Shown here piece by piece: positions 10,625 to 20,516 of a stretch of 64,000 nt of DNA (positions are counted from its first letter, which is position 1; every line of letters starts with the position of its first letter). Origin of the DNA: Gari tellinella (taxonomy: Eukaryota > Mollusca > Bivalvia > Cardiida > Psammobiidae); the NCBI GenBank assembly GCA_922989275.2, contig OV277859.1, positions 89,958,198-90,022,197 of the forward strand, given 5' to 3'. Under the pieces are notes generated by a model. The model made no database searches. It had not been told where the DNA came from and was given only the letters and a program-made list of their open reading frames with translations. The position numbers and the translations under genes were made by a program.

Positions 10625-10850
10625 TTATCTCTTTGCATGCTGGGTAATTTTTGTCGTCTGCAACCATTGTTGTCTACTACTGTTCTAAAATAAGATTTAT
10701 CAAAATTTCTTTTCAAAATAAGAGTCAGACTGTCAAACAGTTTGGGTCCTGATGAGACGCCGCGTTACGCGGCGTCTCATCTGGATCCAAACTGTTTGCA
10801 AAGGCAATCACTGTGGAGGATATATCTGCCGCTAGCATGCAAAGAGTTAA
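10625..10850 (+). mobile_element. Family C MITE, full length
   Basis: TTATCTCTTTGCATGCTGGG to GCATGCAAAGAGTTAA. It contains GTCGTCTGCAACC, then the hairpin CAAACAGTTTGGGTCC, GATGAGACGCCGCG-TTA-CGCGGCGTCTCATC, GGATCCAAACTGTTTG. Confidence 0.9.
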
Positions 10851-11276
10851 TCTGTGTTTTTTAACACTCAAGAGCACCCAGACCAGACACTGAGGTGTTT
10901 GAACAACACAAACATGCAATATTTCCCATGCTAATATAGCAAGGAAGAGATTTCTCCATTACATTCATGAATTTACAAAACATCAAATATAACAACATGA
11001 AAGATAAAAAAAAAATTATGCAAAATTATGGAGGCAACACAATTTGCATAGAAAAGCAGTTTTCTGCATTACTTCTATCCTTCATTAAGCAGTCACTTTT
11101 CTCAAACTCTTTAAAGAAATTCTGTTCCAAACACTATCATAATGTATCCTTTTTGGTCAAATAACCCCATTCCCTGCTAAGACGTAGTTGCTATAAACAA
11201 TTATTGTCTGCTCTTATTTCTCAAATTTAAATTTTAGATAAATTTACAATTTAGCAGTATTATTATGAGTATTAAA
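10851..11276. other. No recognised element apart from a weak G-type arm
   Basis: A single arm, TTTTCTGCATTACTTCTATCC with TTCATTAAGCAGTCAC, lies at about 11060-11100; nothing else is supported. Confidence 0.35.
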
Positions 11277-11341
11277 CACTTTGGATTCTGATCAGATGCC
11301 CAATTACGCGGTGTCTGATCAGGATCCAAACTGTTTGCAAA
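11277..11341. mobile_element. C-type hairpin
   Basis: TTTGGATTCTGATCAGATGC to GTGTCTGATCAGGATCC and AAACTGTTTGC; TTAC at the apex. Confidence 0.65.
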
Positions 11342-11470
11342 TAACTATTGTACTTGGGAGAAAGGCAAAAATTAGTACAAGTGCGACTGTTTTACCTTTT
11401 ATCTGTAACAAACTTCTCTGAATATATCGATACAAATTATACCCTTTTCTTTTGAGATAATATCAGTGTG

Positions 11471-11678
11471 TTAACTTTGTCCTCCCTGAAATTCTGTATA
11501 ATTCAAGTTTCCAATTTAGTCATCTCCATTATTGACTTTTATAAAAAAGGTTTTCGTCAATGCATTGCAGTATGACAAACACTGAGTGCAGTACCCATAT
11601 CAGAGGACAAGTGTATTGTTCACAGGTACACTGTTTGAAAAGGATGCATATATTACTGACTAGGATTTAAAGGGTTAA
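11471..11678 (-). mobile_element. Family B MITE, shortened hairpin
   Basis: TTAACTTTGTCCTCCCTGAA to GGATTTAAAGGGTTAA; the inner hairpin is deleted (CATATCAGAGGACAAG). Confidence 0.78.
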
Positions 11679-11745
11679 GCAGTTTAGATCTAGATGTGTC
11701 GCTGAATTGATCAGCTTCTCATCAGGGTCAACTTTATCACAAAAT

Positions 11746-11940
11746 CAGGGCTCTATAGATAAGTGGGAGTAAACCAAATAAATCCAACATTTTTTCACTC
11801 ATTTCAGCACCAAACCCTATGGTGTTACTACTTATTAGAATCGTCTCTTTGAGACGATTCTAACGAGTAGTGAAACCATAGGGTTTAATTCAGAAATAAA
11901 GATTTTAGTTTTCGAAATACTCCCCTTATCTGGAGCCCAG
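11746..11940. mobile_element. Family D MITE
   Basis: CAGGGCTCTATAGATAAG to CTTATCTGGAGCCCAG. Hairpin ATTAGAATCGTCTC-TTT-GAGACGATTCTAA. Confidence 0.85.
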
Positions 11941-12538
11941 AAATTCTCCCTAGAGCATGCTAAAGACTATCCCAGACGAAAAACTAAAAACAATGTAGCA
12001 TAAACACAAATGGAGTATGCATTGAACAAGCTGAGTTATCACATGATACAAAACTCCTGAAAACCAAGACCGACATCCATTACAGGCACGAGTGAGTTTT
12101 TGTTTATTACAACCATCTTCAGACAAAAACAATCAAGCACGGATGACATATTTCTGAAAAAGGCCAGCATTGTTAACGACGATTCCCATCCACCATACCC
12201 CTAACCAAATTTGTCTCTGACTTCTGAGGCTACATACATCACCTTTAATTGACCTAATCAAATCTAAGTCGCTGGGAAGATTGATTGAATCAAAAGAAAG
12301 CTTTTTGCAAACAAGATGTGATCAATATCACATGGATGTTTTTTTTCTTTTTTTGAATAAACTGATATAAATCAATAAAGTTTCGGTGGAAGACAAAACC
12401 GTAATCGAAGAAGAACTCAGCATGATCTACGCAATCTAACAAGCTGTTTCCTCTTGCTACTTTTTCCCAGCAGTTCCGAGTCTGGAATGGTTCAAAATTA
12501 GAATATTTTCCACATCACAATCCACATGATACTAGATC
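11941..12538. other. No recognised feature
   Basis: AT-rich DNA with no supported gene or repeat. The short minus-strand frame here lacks any recognisable motif. Confidence 0.4.
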
Positions 12539-12567
12539 TACAGTAAAACCTCTCTGCATCAATTCCA
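12539..12567 (+). mobile_element. Solo family F end
   Basis: TA followed by CAGTAAAACCTCTCTGCATC: an F-type terminal repeat with no partner seen nearby. Confidence 0.5.
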
Positions 12568-12673
12568 AACAGAAATCTAGTGGTTTCTTCATATGACAGG
12601 TGACAACTTTATGTACATATACGTTAAAAGTAATTCATAAAGCTCTTGAGAAACCTTTATTATGTGCTATGCA

Positions 12674-12924
12674 TTAACTCTTTGAGCCCTAGTCCCGCAT
12701 ATAGGCGTGCTTTTCAAACAGTGTACATGTGAATAGTACACATGTCCTATGCAAACAGTGAAGACCCAGATCAGAGGGCTCCGAAAGGAGCCCTCTGATC
12801 AGGGTATTCACTGTTTGTCACAATGCCAAAAATTTACAAAAACAACCCTTTAAAGTCAGAAATGGACTAGACTAAAATGGAAACTGGAATTGTCCATTTA
12901 AGGTTTCAGGGAGGAAAGGGTTAA
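12674..12924 (+). mobile_element. Family B MITE, full length
   Basis: TTAACTCTTTGAGCCCTAGT to GGAGGAAAGGGTTAA; apex GGGCTCCGAAAGGAGCCC. Its right TTAA (12921-12924) is also the left TTAA of the next family A element. Confidence 0.92.
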
Positions 12925-13404
12925 CCTATTATTCCATAGATATGCATTTTTATGCCTTTAATTTATGCGTCCACTGAAGAACATTGCTCTAACTTATACA
13001 GTCTCAAATATGCACCGTTAGGAACAGTTTTCTATATCCTAGCATAAAATTATGGTAGCTTAACTCTTTGTACCCTAGTCACGCATATATGCATCATTTG
13101 CAAACAGCCTACCTGTGAGTAGGCAAACAGTGTTGACCCTGATCAGAGGGCTCCTTAAGGAGCCCTCTGATAAGGGTCTACATTGTTTGTCATTTTGACA
13201 TATATTGTAAAAATCAACCCTAAAATGTCAAAAATGGACTACACTAAATTGAAAACTAGAATTGTCCATTTAAGGTTTCAGGGAGGAAAGGGTTAAAGCA
13301 TGCTGAAATTAAAGCAGAATGTGCACATTCTGCTTTAATTTCAACCTGCTTTAAGTGGTTATCCATCTTCAAAACTAGAAACAAGGTACGGGACAAAAGC
13401 TAAA
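12921..13404 (+). mobile_element. Family A MITE split by a B insertion
   Basis: The left part runs TTAACCTATTATTCC to ATGGTAGCTTAA (13063); the right part resumes TTAAAGCATGCTGAAATTAA (13293). The TTAA of AGCTTAAAGCAGG is duplicated around the B copy. The hairpin apex is shortened to GTGCAC, and the right end is decayed (ACGGGACAAAAGC). Confidence 0.88.
13060..13296 (+). mobile_element. Family B MITE nested in family A at TTAA
   Basis: TTAACTCTTTGTACCCTAGT to GGAGGAAAGGGTTAA, apex GGGCTCCTTAAGGAGCCC. Both TTAA copies (13060-13063 and 13293-13296) come from one TTAA of the host A element, which directly shows a TTAA target duplication. Confidence 0.92.
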
Positions 13405-13846
13405 TGAATTGTAGCTAGATACAAAAGTCTCTGTATCAAGAATGATATAGATTTACCCTCTTGTATACCAGACTTATGTTTAATTCAATTTATAGACCTT
13501 GTTCAAATATATTAAGCTGTGACAATATGAAATATTAGAAAATTTCTTTATTCTTTCTGGAATGCAATCTTAATATTTTCCGATATGGGTGCCCAGATAA
13601 TTGCAGAAAAAATTAAATCAACTTTTAATTCAATCTTTTCTCAGCTTCCAACAAAAAACGTTCTAGGTTTTGAGGCATTTGTTCATCTATAAATGGGAGA
13701 ACTGCACACTGATGAAACAGGCACAAGTCTTGGTAATAGTATTAGGCTGTAGGCTAAAGGCTTCTATGGATTATCCCAATTTTACAGAATGTGCAAAACA
13801 AACTCATAATTATGGCTTTTCCTTCATGGTGGTCAGGATGAAGGGA
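13405..13846. other. No recognised feature
   Basis: AT-rich; no element ends or coding signal that I can support. Confidence 0.4.
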
Positions 13847-14071
13847 TTAACTCTTTGCATGCTGGGTAATTTTTACGTCTGCAATAATTGTCGTCTGCAA
13901 ATGTTCTAAAATTAGAATTTTACAAAATTTCTTTTAAATTCAGAGTCAGAATGGCAAACAGTTTGGATCCTGATGAGACGCCGCATTAAGCAGCGTCTCA
14001 TCTGGATCCAAACTGTTTGCAAAGGCAATGACTTTGGCAGATATATCCGCTGCTAGCATGCAAAGAGTTAA
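13847..14071 (+). mobile_element. Family C MITE, full length
   Basis: TTAACTCTTTGCATGCTGGG to GCATGCAAAGAGTTAA. Hairpin CAAACAGTTTGGATCC, GATGAGACGCCGCATTAAGC and complement (one apex mismatch). Confidence 0.92.
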
Positions 14072-14114
14072 TCAACCAGCAGTATACATATAGAAACTGT
14101 CTTCAGCAGCCAAT

Positions 14115-14455
14115 TACCTCTTTGCATGCTGGGAATTTTCTTTAACCCATTACCTCTTAGCCTATTTCTAGCTTTGAAAACAGGTGACCACTTAAAGCAG
14201 GTTGAAAGTAAAGCAGAATGTGCCTTAAGGCACATTCTGCTTTACTTTCAGCCTGCTTTAAGCTACCATCTGCAAGGATATAGAAAATATTTCTTCTGAT
14301 ACATATTCTTGGCTGTATAAATTGGAACTATTTTCTTCAGTGGAGGAATAAATAGAGGCGTAAAAAGGCGTTTTTAAGGGGTAATAGGTTAAGTCTGCAA
14401 CAATTGTCTTCTGCTACTGTTCAAAAAATGGAATTTTCAAAATACGAGCATTGTA
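14115..14455 (+). mobile_element. Family C remnant hosting a family A copy
   Basis: CTCTTTGCATGCTGGGAATT before the A copy and GTCTGCAACAATTGTCTTCT after it rebuild the C left half. The C hairpin is not found downstream. Confidence 0.75.
14142..14392 (-). mobile_element. Family A MITE nested in C at TTAA
   Basis: TTAACCCATTACCTCTTAGC to GGGGTAATAGGTTAA; hairpin AAAGCAGGTTGAAAGTAAAG, apex TGTGCC-TTAA-GGCACA. It interrupts C sequence, with TTAA at both borders. Confidence 0.9.
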
Positions 14456-14573
14456 TTATATAAAGTTCACAGAAACATATGTCTGACTAATTCAACTTCA
14501 TTTCTTGTTGTTGAGCTGACAATTAAACCCTTAAAATGCAGAAATTTCTAATATGCTCAGGTGTTAACCACTT

Positions 14574-14718
14574 TATCCCCATAAACATGCCTTTCTATGC
14601 CTTAATTTCTTCGCCCAATGAAGAAAAATAGTTTTCACTTTATGAAGTCATGAATATGCACAATTTTCTATATCCTAGAAGATGGTAGCTTAAAGCAGGC
14701 TGAAAGGAAAGCAGATTG
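14574..14718 (+). mobile_element. Family A half-element ending at the hairpin apex
   Basis: TTAACCACTTTATCCCC through AGATGGTAGCTTAAAGCAGG to GCAGATTGTGCC, then an abrupt switch to TTCTCTTGAGGG. The break lies exactly where the TTAA apex would be. Confidence 0.75.
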
Positions 14719-14866
14719 TGCCTTCTCTTGAGGGTATTGTCCAAAAATATTTTCTTAAGTGTGACAAACAGAAGATTTGATTAGGGAGCTTCTTTAGGAG
14801 CCCTCTGATCTAGGTCTACACTGTTTGCAAAGCATGGATATGCCCAGTACAGCACTCAAAGAGATA
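14719..14866. mobile_element. B-type MITE of the TTGACTCTTGAGG subfamily
   Basis: CTCTTGAGGGTATTGTCC, then CAAACAGAAGATTTGATTAG, GGAGCCCTCTGATC, TCTACACTGTTTGC. It matches the copy at 6391-6520. It appears to sit in the apex of the preceding A half; a weak A-like arm (TCAACCTGTTAAG) follows at about 14880. Confidence 0.65.
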
Positions 14867-15132
14867 AAGTCTAAGAAAATCAACCTGTTAAGTTATCGTT
14901 GAAGTTTTTTACTCTCATGTACAGGAATTTACAAAACATAAAACATACATCTATGCATTCAATTAACATAAAACAAATGGGAGGCAAGTATGCAGTCTGA
15001 ATGTCATTGGGAAGGCGTAATCAAACAAAGAATGCCCTAAAAACAAGAAAATGATGAATGGTTGACATATACGCAAACCCTATGTTATGCCATCACACAA
15101 AACATCCATGATCAGTATTGAAAACTAAGGAG

Positions 15133-15220
15133 GTAGCTTAATGCAGGATAAAAGTAATGCAGAAAGCTCCTGTAGGAGCTTTCTGCATTACTTTTACCCT
15201 GCATTTAGCATCTACCTGCC
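15133..15220. repeat. Family G hairpin, near perfect
   Basis: AATGCAGGATAAAAGTAATG, CAGAAAGCTCCTGTAGGAGC and complement up to CCCTGCATTT, inside GTAGCTTAA and AGCATCTACCTGCC borders. Confidence 0.8.
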
Positions 15221-15472
15221 TGTGAAAGATTGACATGCTTTATAAAGGAATAGTGATCAACATAGTTTTTACTGTTTTCTATCTATGACTAAGAGTTGAG
15301 TGATAGAGACACAACATCAACTTGTCATTTACGTATGAATCTACAGCAATTAACTCTAACATTAAGTAACTCTCGTGGGCTATTAGGTTCACGTGTGGAT
15401 CATTTTAGTTACCAAATTATGAAGCAGTCTACTTTGAATCATGGGTTGTTTACTAAATACTGGTCATAATCA

Positions 15473-15570
15473 GCAAACAGTGTGGACCCAGATCAGAGGG
15501 TGCCTATATCTACACTGTTTGCAAATGTAATAAATATATTTTAACAGGTTCATGGTGTTAAAAGAGTTAA
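15473..15570. mobile_element. Family B remnant
   Basis: CAAACAGTGTGGACCCAGAT, CAGAGGGTGCC, then ATCTACACTGTTTGC; apex and most of the right arm are lost. It ends with AAAGAGTTAA, shared with the next A copy. Confidence 0.6.
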
Positions 15571-15775
15571 ACCTTTACTCCATAGATAAACATTTCAATG
15601 ACAGTGGTTCATTCCTCTACTGCAGAAAATTGTTCTAATTAATTATGATTATGTATCACACAAAATAGCTTCTATTTTCTAGCAGATGGTAGCTTTAAGA
15701 ACACTGAAAGTACAGCAGACTTACTTTCAACCTGCTTTAAGAGGTCACCTGTCTTCAAAACTAGAGCTCATAGAT
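15567..15775 (+). mobile_element. Family A MITE, hairpin core deleted
   Basis: TTAAACCTTTACTCCATAGA, CCTCTACTGCAGAAAATTG, then GAAAGTACAGCAGACTTACTTTC, ending in GGTCACCTGTCTTCAAAACT. The CATTCTG apex is missing. Confidence 0.75.
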
Positions 15776-15893
15776 TCCCTTTACCTAATGAATAGCTGAA
15801 GTAATATTTGATGTTTATTAGATTAGATGCACACACAATTACAACAAACCAATCAATCAAAGCAACATTGTGCTATTATAGACAGGCTGCAGC

Positions 15894-16135
15894 TTAACCC
15901 ATTACCTCCATGAATACGCCTTTAATTTATTCCTCCCATGAAGAAAATAATTCAATTCTACATTGGATACAGTCATGATAGGCAGCATAAATAATCTTTT
16001 GTATATCCTAGCAGATGGCAGCTTTAAGCAGATTGAAAGTAAAACAGAATGCGCCTTGAAGGCCATGGTTTCTGCTTTACTTTCAACCTGCTTTAAGTGC
16101 ATAGTAACATGTCTCCAAAACTATAATTTTAAGAG
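15894..16135 (+). mobile_element. Family A MITE within a local duplication
   Basis: TTAACCCATTACCTCCATGA to CCTGCTTTAAGTGC, then TCTCCAAAACTA. The apex is altered (GCGCCTTGAAGGCCATGG). Its right flank, AAGAGCTCATAATAGATT, repeats the flank of the A copy at 15567. Confidence 0.8.
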
Positions 16136-16207
16136 CTCATAATAGATTTCCCTTTCCTAATGCATAGCTCGACTTCAAGTAATATGTGATGTTTATTACA
16201 TTAGATA

Positions 16208-16541
16208 CAGTACTGAATCTTATTAAATTAACAATTTTTGCGATTTGCTTGCAATTCGATGGCAATTCGCTTGCAATTCGATGGCAATTCGCTTGTGATT
16301 CAAAATAGTAACTTTACCCTAGGATAAGTTTTCTTGAATGGTGTATCTCACAAATGTTCGCAAATATGCCTTCGTTATTGTTTTCGTATCAATTTAAGTC
16401 ACAACCGCTTCGGAAAATTCGCGTAACATTATTCAAGCGTAGGATTTGTTTTTTGAAGCGCCCGATTCGATGGCAATTCGATTGCATTTCGATGGCAATT
16501 CGCTTGTGATTATCAATTTAATTTAATAAGGTTCAGTACTG
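16208..16541. mobile_element. Element L: TA-flanked inverted-repeat element with minisatellite
   Basis: CAGTACTGAATCTTATTAAA at the left and TTTAATAAGGTTCAGTACTG at the right, each flanked by TA (16206-16207 and 16542-16543), as in Tc1/mariner-type MITEs. The interior holds direct repeats of CGATGGCAATTCGCTTG near both ends. Confidence 0.8.
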
Positions 16542-16546
16542 TAAAC

Positions 16547-17163
16547 ACCATTATGACATACCAGTCTATCAACATCGTCCCATTAAAGGCAGGTTGCAGC
16601 TTAATCTGTCTACAGTACCAAAATCATACAATTCTTTTGAGTGGGTGTAAAAGAGGGAATTTTAAGTGTAATTTATTATTCAGAAACTGCCTGAAAGTTT
16701 AAGTGCTGCAGCTATTTAACTATAAAACAATTACCTAGCTTAAAAATGTATTGACTATAGCCAGATTTAAACTTCCATTATTAATTTACTTAATGAGCGT
16801 TCCTGAAATTTAATTTTCAAACTGAGAGACAAATTATTTAAATAATTCTAAATCCTAAAATTCCAATTTGGTGCATTTTTGACAAATTATATTTTCAATT
16901 TAATTTAATCCTGTAAAATAATAACTTATTACCAAAACGTCCAGGGGTTCTCCTTAGAGCAACAATCATTCTCTGTCTAATATTAATTAAATTTCACTGA
17001 TGAAGATATAATATTTGAGCGTCTTCAGGCATTTTCATATTTTAAGCCTATTGATCTGATAATATCCATTTTACACATCTGCAATAATTTGTGCTTGCAA
17101 ATGGTAAAGTTAACGAATTACCCCAAAGCCTGTTCATAATTTTGTTGACAGTTTACCACTTAA
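16547..17163. other. No recognised feature
   Basis: Apart from a short echo of the preceding duplication (GGCAGGTTGCAGCTTAA, about 16589-16605), I see only AT-rich sequence. Confidence 0.4.
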
Positions 17164-17415
17164 TTAACCGTTTACCTCATAGCCTGTTTCTAGTTTTGGA
17201 GACAGGTGACCTCTTAAAGCAGGTTGAAAGTAAAGAAGAATGTGCCTTGAGGCACATTCTGCTTTACTTTCAGCCTGCTTTAAGCTAAATTCTGCTAGGC
17301 TATATAAAATATTTGTAACGGTAATTGTTCATGAGGGTATAAACTGGAACTATTTTCTGCAGCGAAGGAATAAATTGAATACGCTAAAAGTCGCTTCTAT
17401 GGGGTAAAGGGTTAA
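17164..17415 (-). mobile_element. Family A MITE
   Basis: TTAACCGTTTACCTCATAGC to GGGGTAAAGGGTTAA; hairpin AAAGCAGGTTGAAAGTAAAG, apex TGTGCC-TTGA-GGCACA. Confidence 0.9.
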
Positions 17416-17432
17416 AGTAGGTTAAAAGTAGA

Positions 17433-17789
17433 ATGAATGAATGAATGAATGAATGGTGTTTTACGGCCCATCGACACAAAAAGGTCATTTAGAGTCGAAT
17501 AAATAATTACAATATCAAATTTAAAACAATATCAACTAATATATTACGTCAATGTCAGTCCCGATCAACGGGAAAGTAAACAAAATATGGACAAAACATA
17601 ATCGACATACAAAAATTTATCTTCAAAAAACTATAATTTATTCAAATTTTATAATATAAATTAATGGCTTTTAAAAATTCAAGTATTTTAGATATATCTA
17701 CAAATTCAAACAGTTCCCGCAGAGAATCTGCCTGAAAAAATCTACTACGAATTAAAGTTAAATCAGCACAATCAATAAGAATGTGCTGA
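17433..17789 (-). pseudogene. Non-LTR retrotransposon 3' end, 5'-truncated insertion
   Basis: On the minus strand this opens directly inside the last 48 codons of a LINE ORF2: QHILIDCADLTLIRSRFF, ELFEFVDISKILEFLKAI, NLYYKI, then TGA (17642-17644). The HIL-DC-R-RFF...ILEFLK pattern is the C-terminal tail of Jockey/CR1-like RT proteins in molluscs (family knowledge). The 3' UTR ends GATGGGCCGTAAAACACC followed by ATTC repeats (17433-17454 on the plus strand). The 14-bp duplication AGGTTAAAAGTAGA (17419-17432 and 17790-17803) proves target-primed insertion. The tail is still open in frame, so the copy looks young; only about 360 bp arrived. Confidence 0.9.
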
Positions 17790-17803
17790 AGGTTAAAAGT
17801 AGA

Positions 17804-17955
17804 GTAAAACTACCTATTTAAGTCATATTTCCTATAAAGTCTAGTCCATAAAATCTAACTATTTAGAGTTGGTTTAAACAATATATTGCCAAATGGCAAA
17901 CAGTACAGACCCTCATCAGAGGGCTCCTGTTAGCTGAGAACAAGTTCACTGTTTT
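17804..17955 (-). mobile_element. Family B remnant hosting K
   Basis: AAGTCTAGTCCATAAAATCT, CAAACAGTACAGACCCTCAT, CAGAGGGCTCC, then a decayed right arm ending TTCACTGTTTTTTAA, where element K begins. Confidence 0.65.
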
Positions 17956-18159
17956 TTAATGTTGAGGACCCCTAATGAGATCGGGCCAATGTCGGTCAAT
18001 ATTCGAAATCTATGGGGAACAATCTGCCATTCTCGTCACATGTCAACCTGTTCTAAACCATGCTTGGTTTAGAACAGGTCAGCAGTTGACGAGAGTGGCC
18101 GATCATTATACATAGAGTATCAATATTGGTCCAATCTCATTAGGGGTTCTCAACCTTAA
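17956..18159. mobile_element. Family K MITE, copy 1 (TTAA)
   Basis: TTAATGTTGAGGACCCCTAA and TTAGGGGTTCTCAACCTTAA form 30-bp-scale inverted ends with TTAA at both borders. The central palindrome is CCTGTTCTAAACCA / TGGTTTAGAACAGG. A second copy lies at 59818-60011. Confidence 0.85.
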
Positions 18160-18186
18160 TGTACTTGTAGCTAGTAATTAATGTCT

Positions 18187-18434
18187 CTACCCATTACCCC
18201 TTAAATACGCCTTTTTGAGCCTTTAATTTATTCCTCTACTGAAGAAAATAGTTTCGATTGATGCTGTTACAAGTTAAAATCACAATAAATATTTTCTATA
18301 TTCTAGCAGATAATATCTTAAAGCAGGCTGAAAGTAAAGCAGAATGCGCCTTAAGGCGCATTCTGCTTTACTTTCAACCTGTTTTAAGTAGTCACCTATT
18401 TTCAAAACTATAAACAGGCTATGGGTAAATGTTT
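18187..18434 (+). mobile_element. Family A MITE
   Basis: ACCCATTACCCCTTAAATAC to AACAGGCTATGGGTAAAT; perfect hairpin AAAGCAGGCTGAAAGTAAAG, apex TGCGCC-TTAA-GGCGCA. Both terminal TTAAs are mutated. Confidence 0.85.
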
Positions 18435-18715
18435 CAATGTGTTAAAGGTGCCCCAAGGTTGATGTGCACAGAAAATAGTAACAATGCCTATTGCTGCACA
18501 CCCTCTACTGTTGTAATGAGGAACTGTGAACAGGTATGTTTTATCTCAGTCACATTAGTCTTGTACTGGAACACATATTACTAGTCTGAAAGTCTGGAGT
18601 ATAGGGCCAATGGCTTACTGTAAGTAGACTCATCAACAAACCTCATGTCTACAAGTCATATCATCAGTAGTGTTACACCTGTGGCCGCTGTTCACAAACA
18701 CAAAACATAGTACAA

Positions 18716-18924
18716 CAGGGCTCCTGCAGATAAGCCTTAGTAAACTGAACAATTCCAAACATTTTCTGACTCATATCAATACTGAATCCTATTGTGTTAC
18801 TACTCATTAGAATCGTCTCAAAGAGACGATTCTAATGAGTAGTGACACCATAGAACTGATGATAGGGTTTAATTCAGAAATAAAGATTTTAATTTTTGAA
18901 AAATTCCCCTTATCTGCAACCCTG
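18716..18924. mobile_element. Family D MITE
   Basis: CAGGGCTCCTGCAGATAAG to CTTATCTGCAACCCTG; hairpin CTCATTAGAATCGTCTC-AAA-GAGACGATTC. The right arm has a small insertion (GAACTGATGATAG). Confidence 0.83.
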
Positions 18925-19007
18925 GGGCCAGAAGAACAACTAGTACAAACTCTGAAACATCTGACTGTCATTTTATAATTCTGCAGTCTTTAAATTTGTA
19001 TTCATAA

Positions 19008-19279
19008 ATCCATTACTCCATAGCCATACACATTTTAACACCTTTGATACATTGCTCTGCTGAAGACAGGTGACTACTTAAAGCAAGTTGAAAGTAAAGC
19101 AGAATGAGCCAAAAGGCACATTCTGTTTTATTTTCAGCCTGCTTTAAGCTACCATCTGCTTGGATATAGGAAATATTTCTTACAGTGCATATTCATGACT
19201 GTATAAATTGGAACTATTTTCTGCCTTGTAGGAGTAAATTAGATGCACAATAAAGTGTATCTATTAAGATATGAGTTAA
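19008..19279 (-). mobile_element. Family A MITE
   Basis: ATCCATTACTCCATAGCC to ATGAGTTAA; hairpin AAGCAAGTTGAAAGTAAAG with apex GAGCCAAAAGGCAC; the border CCTTTGATACATTG looks rearranged. Confidence 0.75.
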
Positions 19280-19284
19280 ATCAA

Positions 19285-19392
19285 GATGGAAGTAAAACAC
19301 AAAGCTTCATAGGAGACAACAAAGTAAATTGTTTTTCTGAAGGAGCTTTCTGCTTTACTTTCATATTGCTTTAAGGAGTAGCCTACCTAAGA
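19285..19392. repeat. G/F-type hairpin with internal insertion
   Basis: GATGGAAGTAAAACACAAAG and GGAGCTTTCTGCTTTACTTT are separated by a duplicated AGGAGACAACAAAGT-type segment. Confidence 0.5.
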
Positions 19393-19408
19393 CACGGCTG
19401 GTTATTAC

Positions 19409-19600
19409 TGTAAAACCTCTCTATTACGACCACTAAAAATTATGTTAAAAGTTTACAAAAAAGACAGGTGGCAGCTTAAAGCAAGGGTAAAGTAAAGCAG
19501 AAAGCTCCAATAGGAGCTTTCTGTTTTACTATCACCTTGCTTTAAGCAGCCACCTGCCTTTTAAACCAAATAATTAATGTAATTTTGTGGTGTTTTACTG
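19409..19600. mobile_element. Family F MITE, copy 2
   Basis: CTGTAAAACCTCTCTATTAC to TGTTTTACTG; TA precedes it at 19407-19408. The inner hairpin CAGGTGGCAGCTTAAAGCAA, AGTAAAGCAGAAAGCTCC pairs to GCTTTAAGCAGCCACCTG. Confidence 0.8.
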
Positions 19601-19897
19601 TTCACATCGGTACTATCCTGGTTTAATGCACTTCTAGCAAATAATGCTAATAGTAGCATATGGGCTACTGATGCAGCTTGCCAATAGCACTATATAAGGG
19701 AGCTAACTACCAATCAGGTAATATGATGTTTGCCCAACACTCACTCTTTGTCAGCTATTAGGGGAAACCATATAAGTGTTTTACATGGCTAATAGTCTGA
19801 TCAAAAGAACTGGAAGTGTTTATTGGTAACAAGATTATTAATCGGTTGCTCTACTCATTATGGACAAGCTCCTCAATGATACAATTCAGTGACAATA

Positions 19898-20146
19898 TTA
19901 ACCGATTACCCCTTTAAGACACCTTTTTTTTATTCCTCCAATTAAGAAAATAGACCCAGTTAATAATTACAGGTATTAAGAATATGAACCCTAAGAAATA
20001 GCTTCTATATTTTATCAGATGGCAGCTCAAAGCAGGTTGAAAGTTAAGCAGAATGTGCCTTGAGGCGCATTCTGCTTTACTTTCAACCTACTTTAAGTGG
20101 TCACCTATCTTCAAAACTAGAAACAGGCTATGGGATAATGGGTTAA
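19898..20146 (+). mobile_element. Family A MITE
   Basis: TTAACCGATTACCCCTTTAA to GGGATAATGGGTTAA; hairpin AAAGCAGGTTGAAAGTTAAG (one asymmetric change). The right TTAA is shared with the next copy. Confidence 0.88.
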
Positions 20147-20300
20147 CCCATTACCCCACAGGTATGCCCTTTAACACCTTTAATTTATTCCTCCACTGGA
20201 GAAAATAAGTCTACCTTATACAGTCATGGGTATGTGTCATAAGAAATATGTTTTATATTCTAGCAGATGGTAGCTTTCCGCAGGCTCAAAGTAAACAAGC
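20143..20300 (+). mobile_element. Family A half-element
   Basis: TTAACCCATTACCCCACAGG to GCAGGCTCAAAGTAAA, then unrelated CAAGCTCGCACCC. It is broken inside the first hairpin arm and abuts the previous A copy at a single TTAA. Confidence 0.78.
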
Positions 20301-20516
20301 TCGCACCCTAACAAGTAAGGCAATGTATCTCTTTAAAGTTTTATGCATTTTTTGTATTTGACATTCTCCCTGGAGCTCTGAATATGATCAAAATCCGATC
20401 TATTTGTCACTTAGATTAAATATATACAGCTATGAAAGCTATAGTATACACATGTAGTATTCATTAAGTGTTAAGTGCTTCAAGATGGCAATTAAAAGTT
20501 CTTAATTTTTGTTGTG

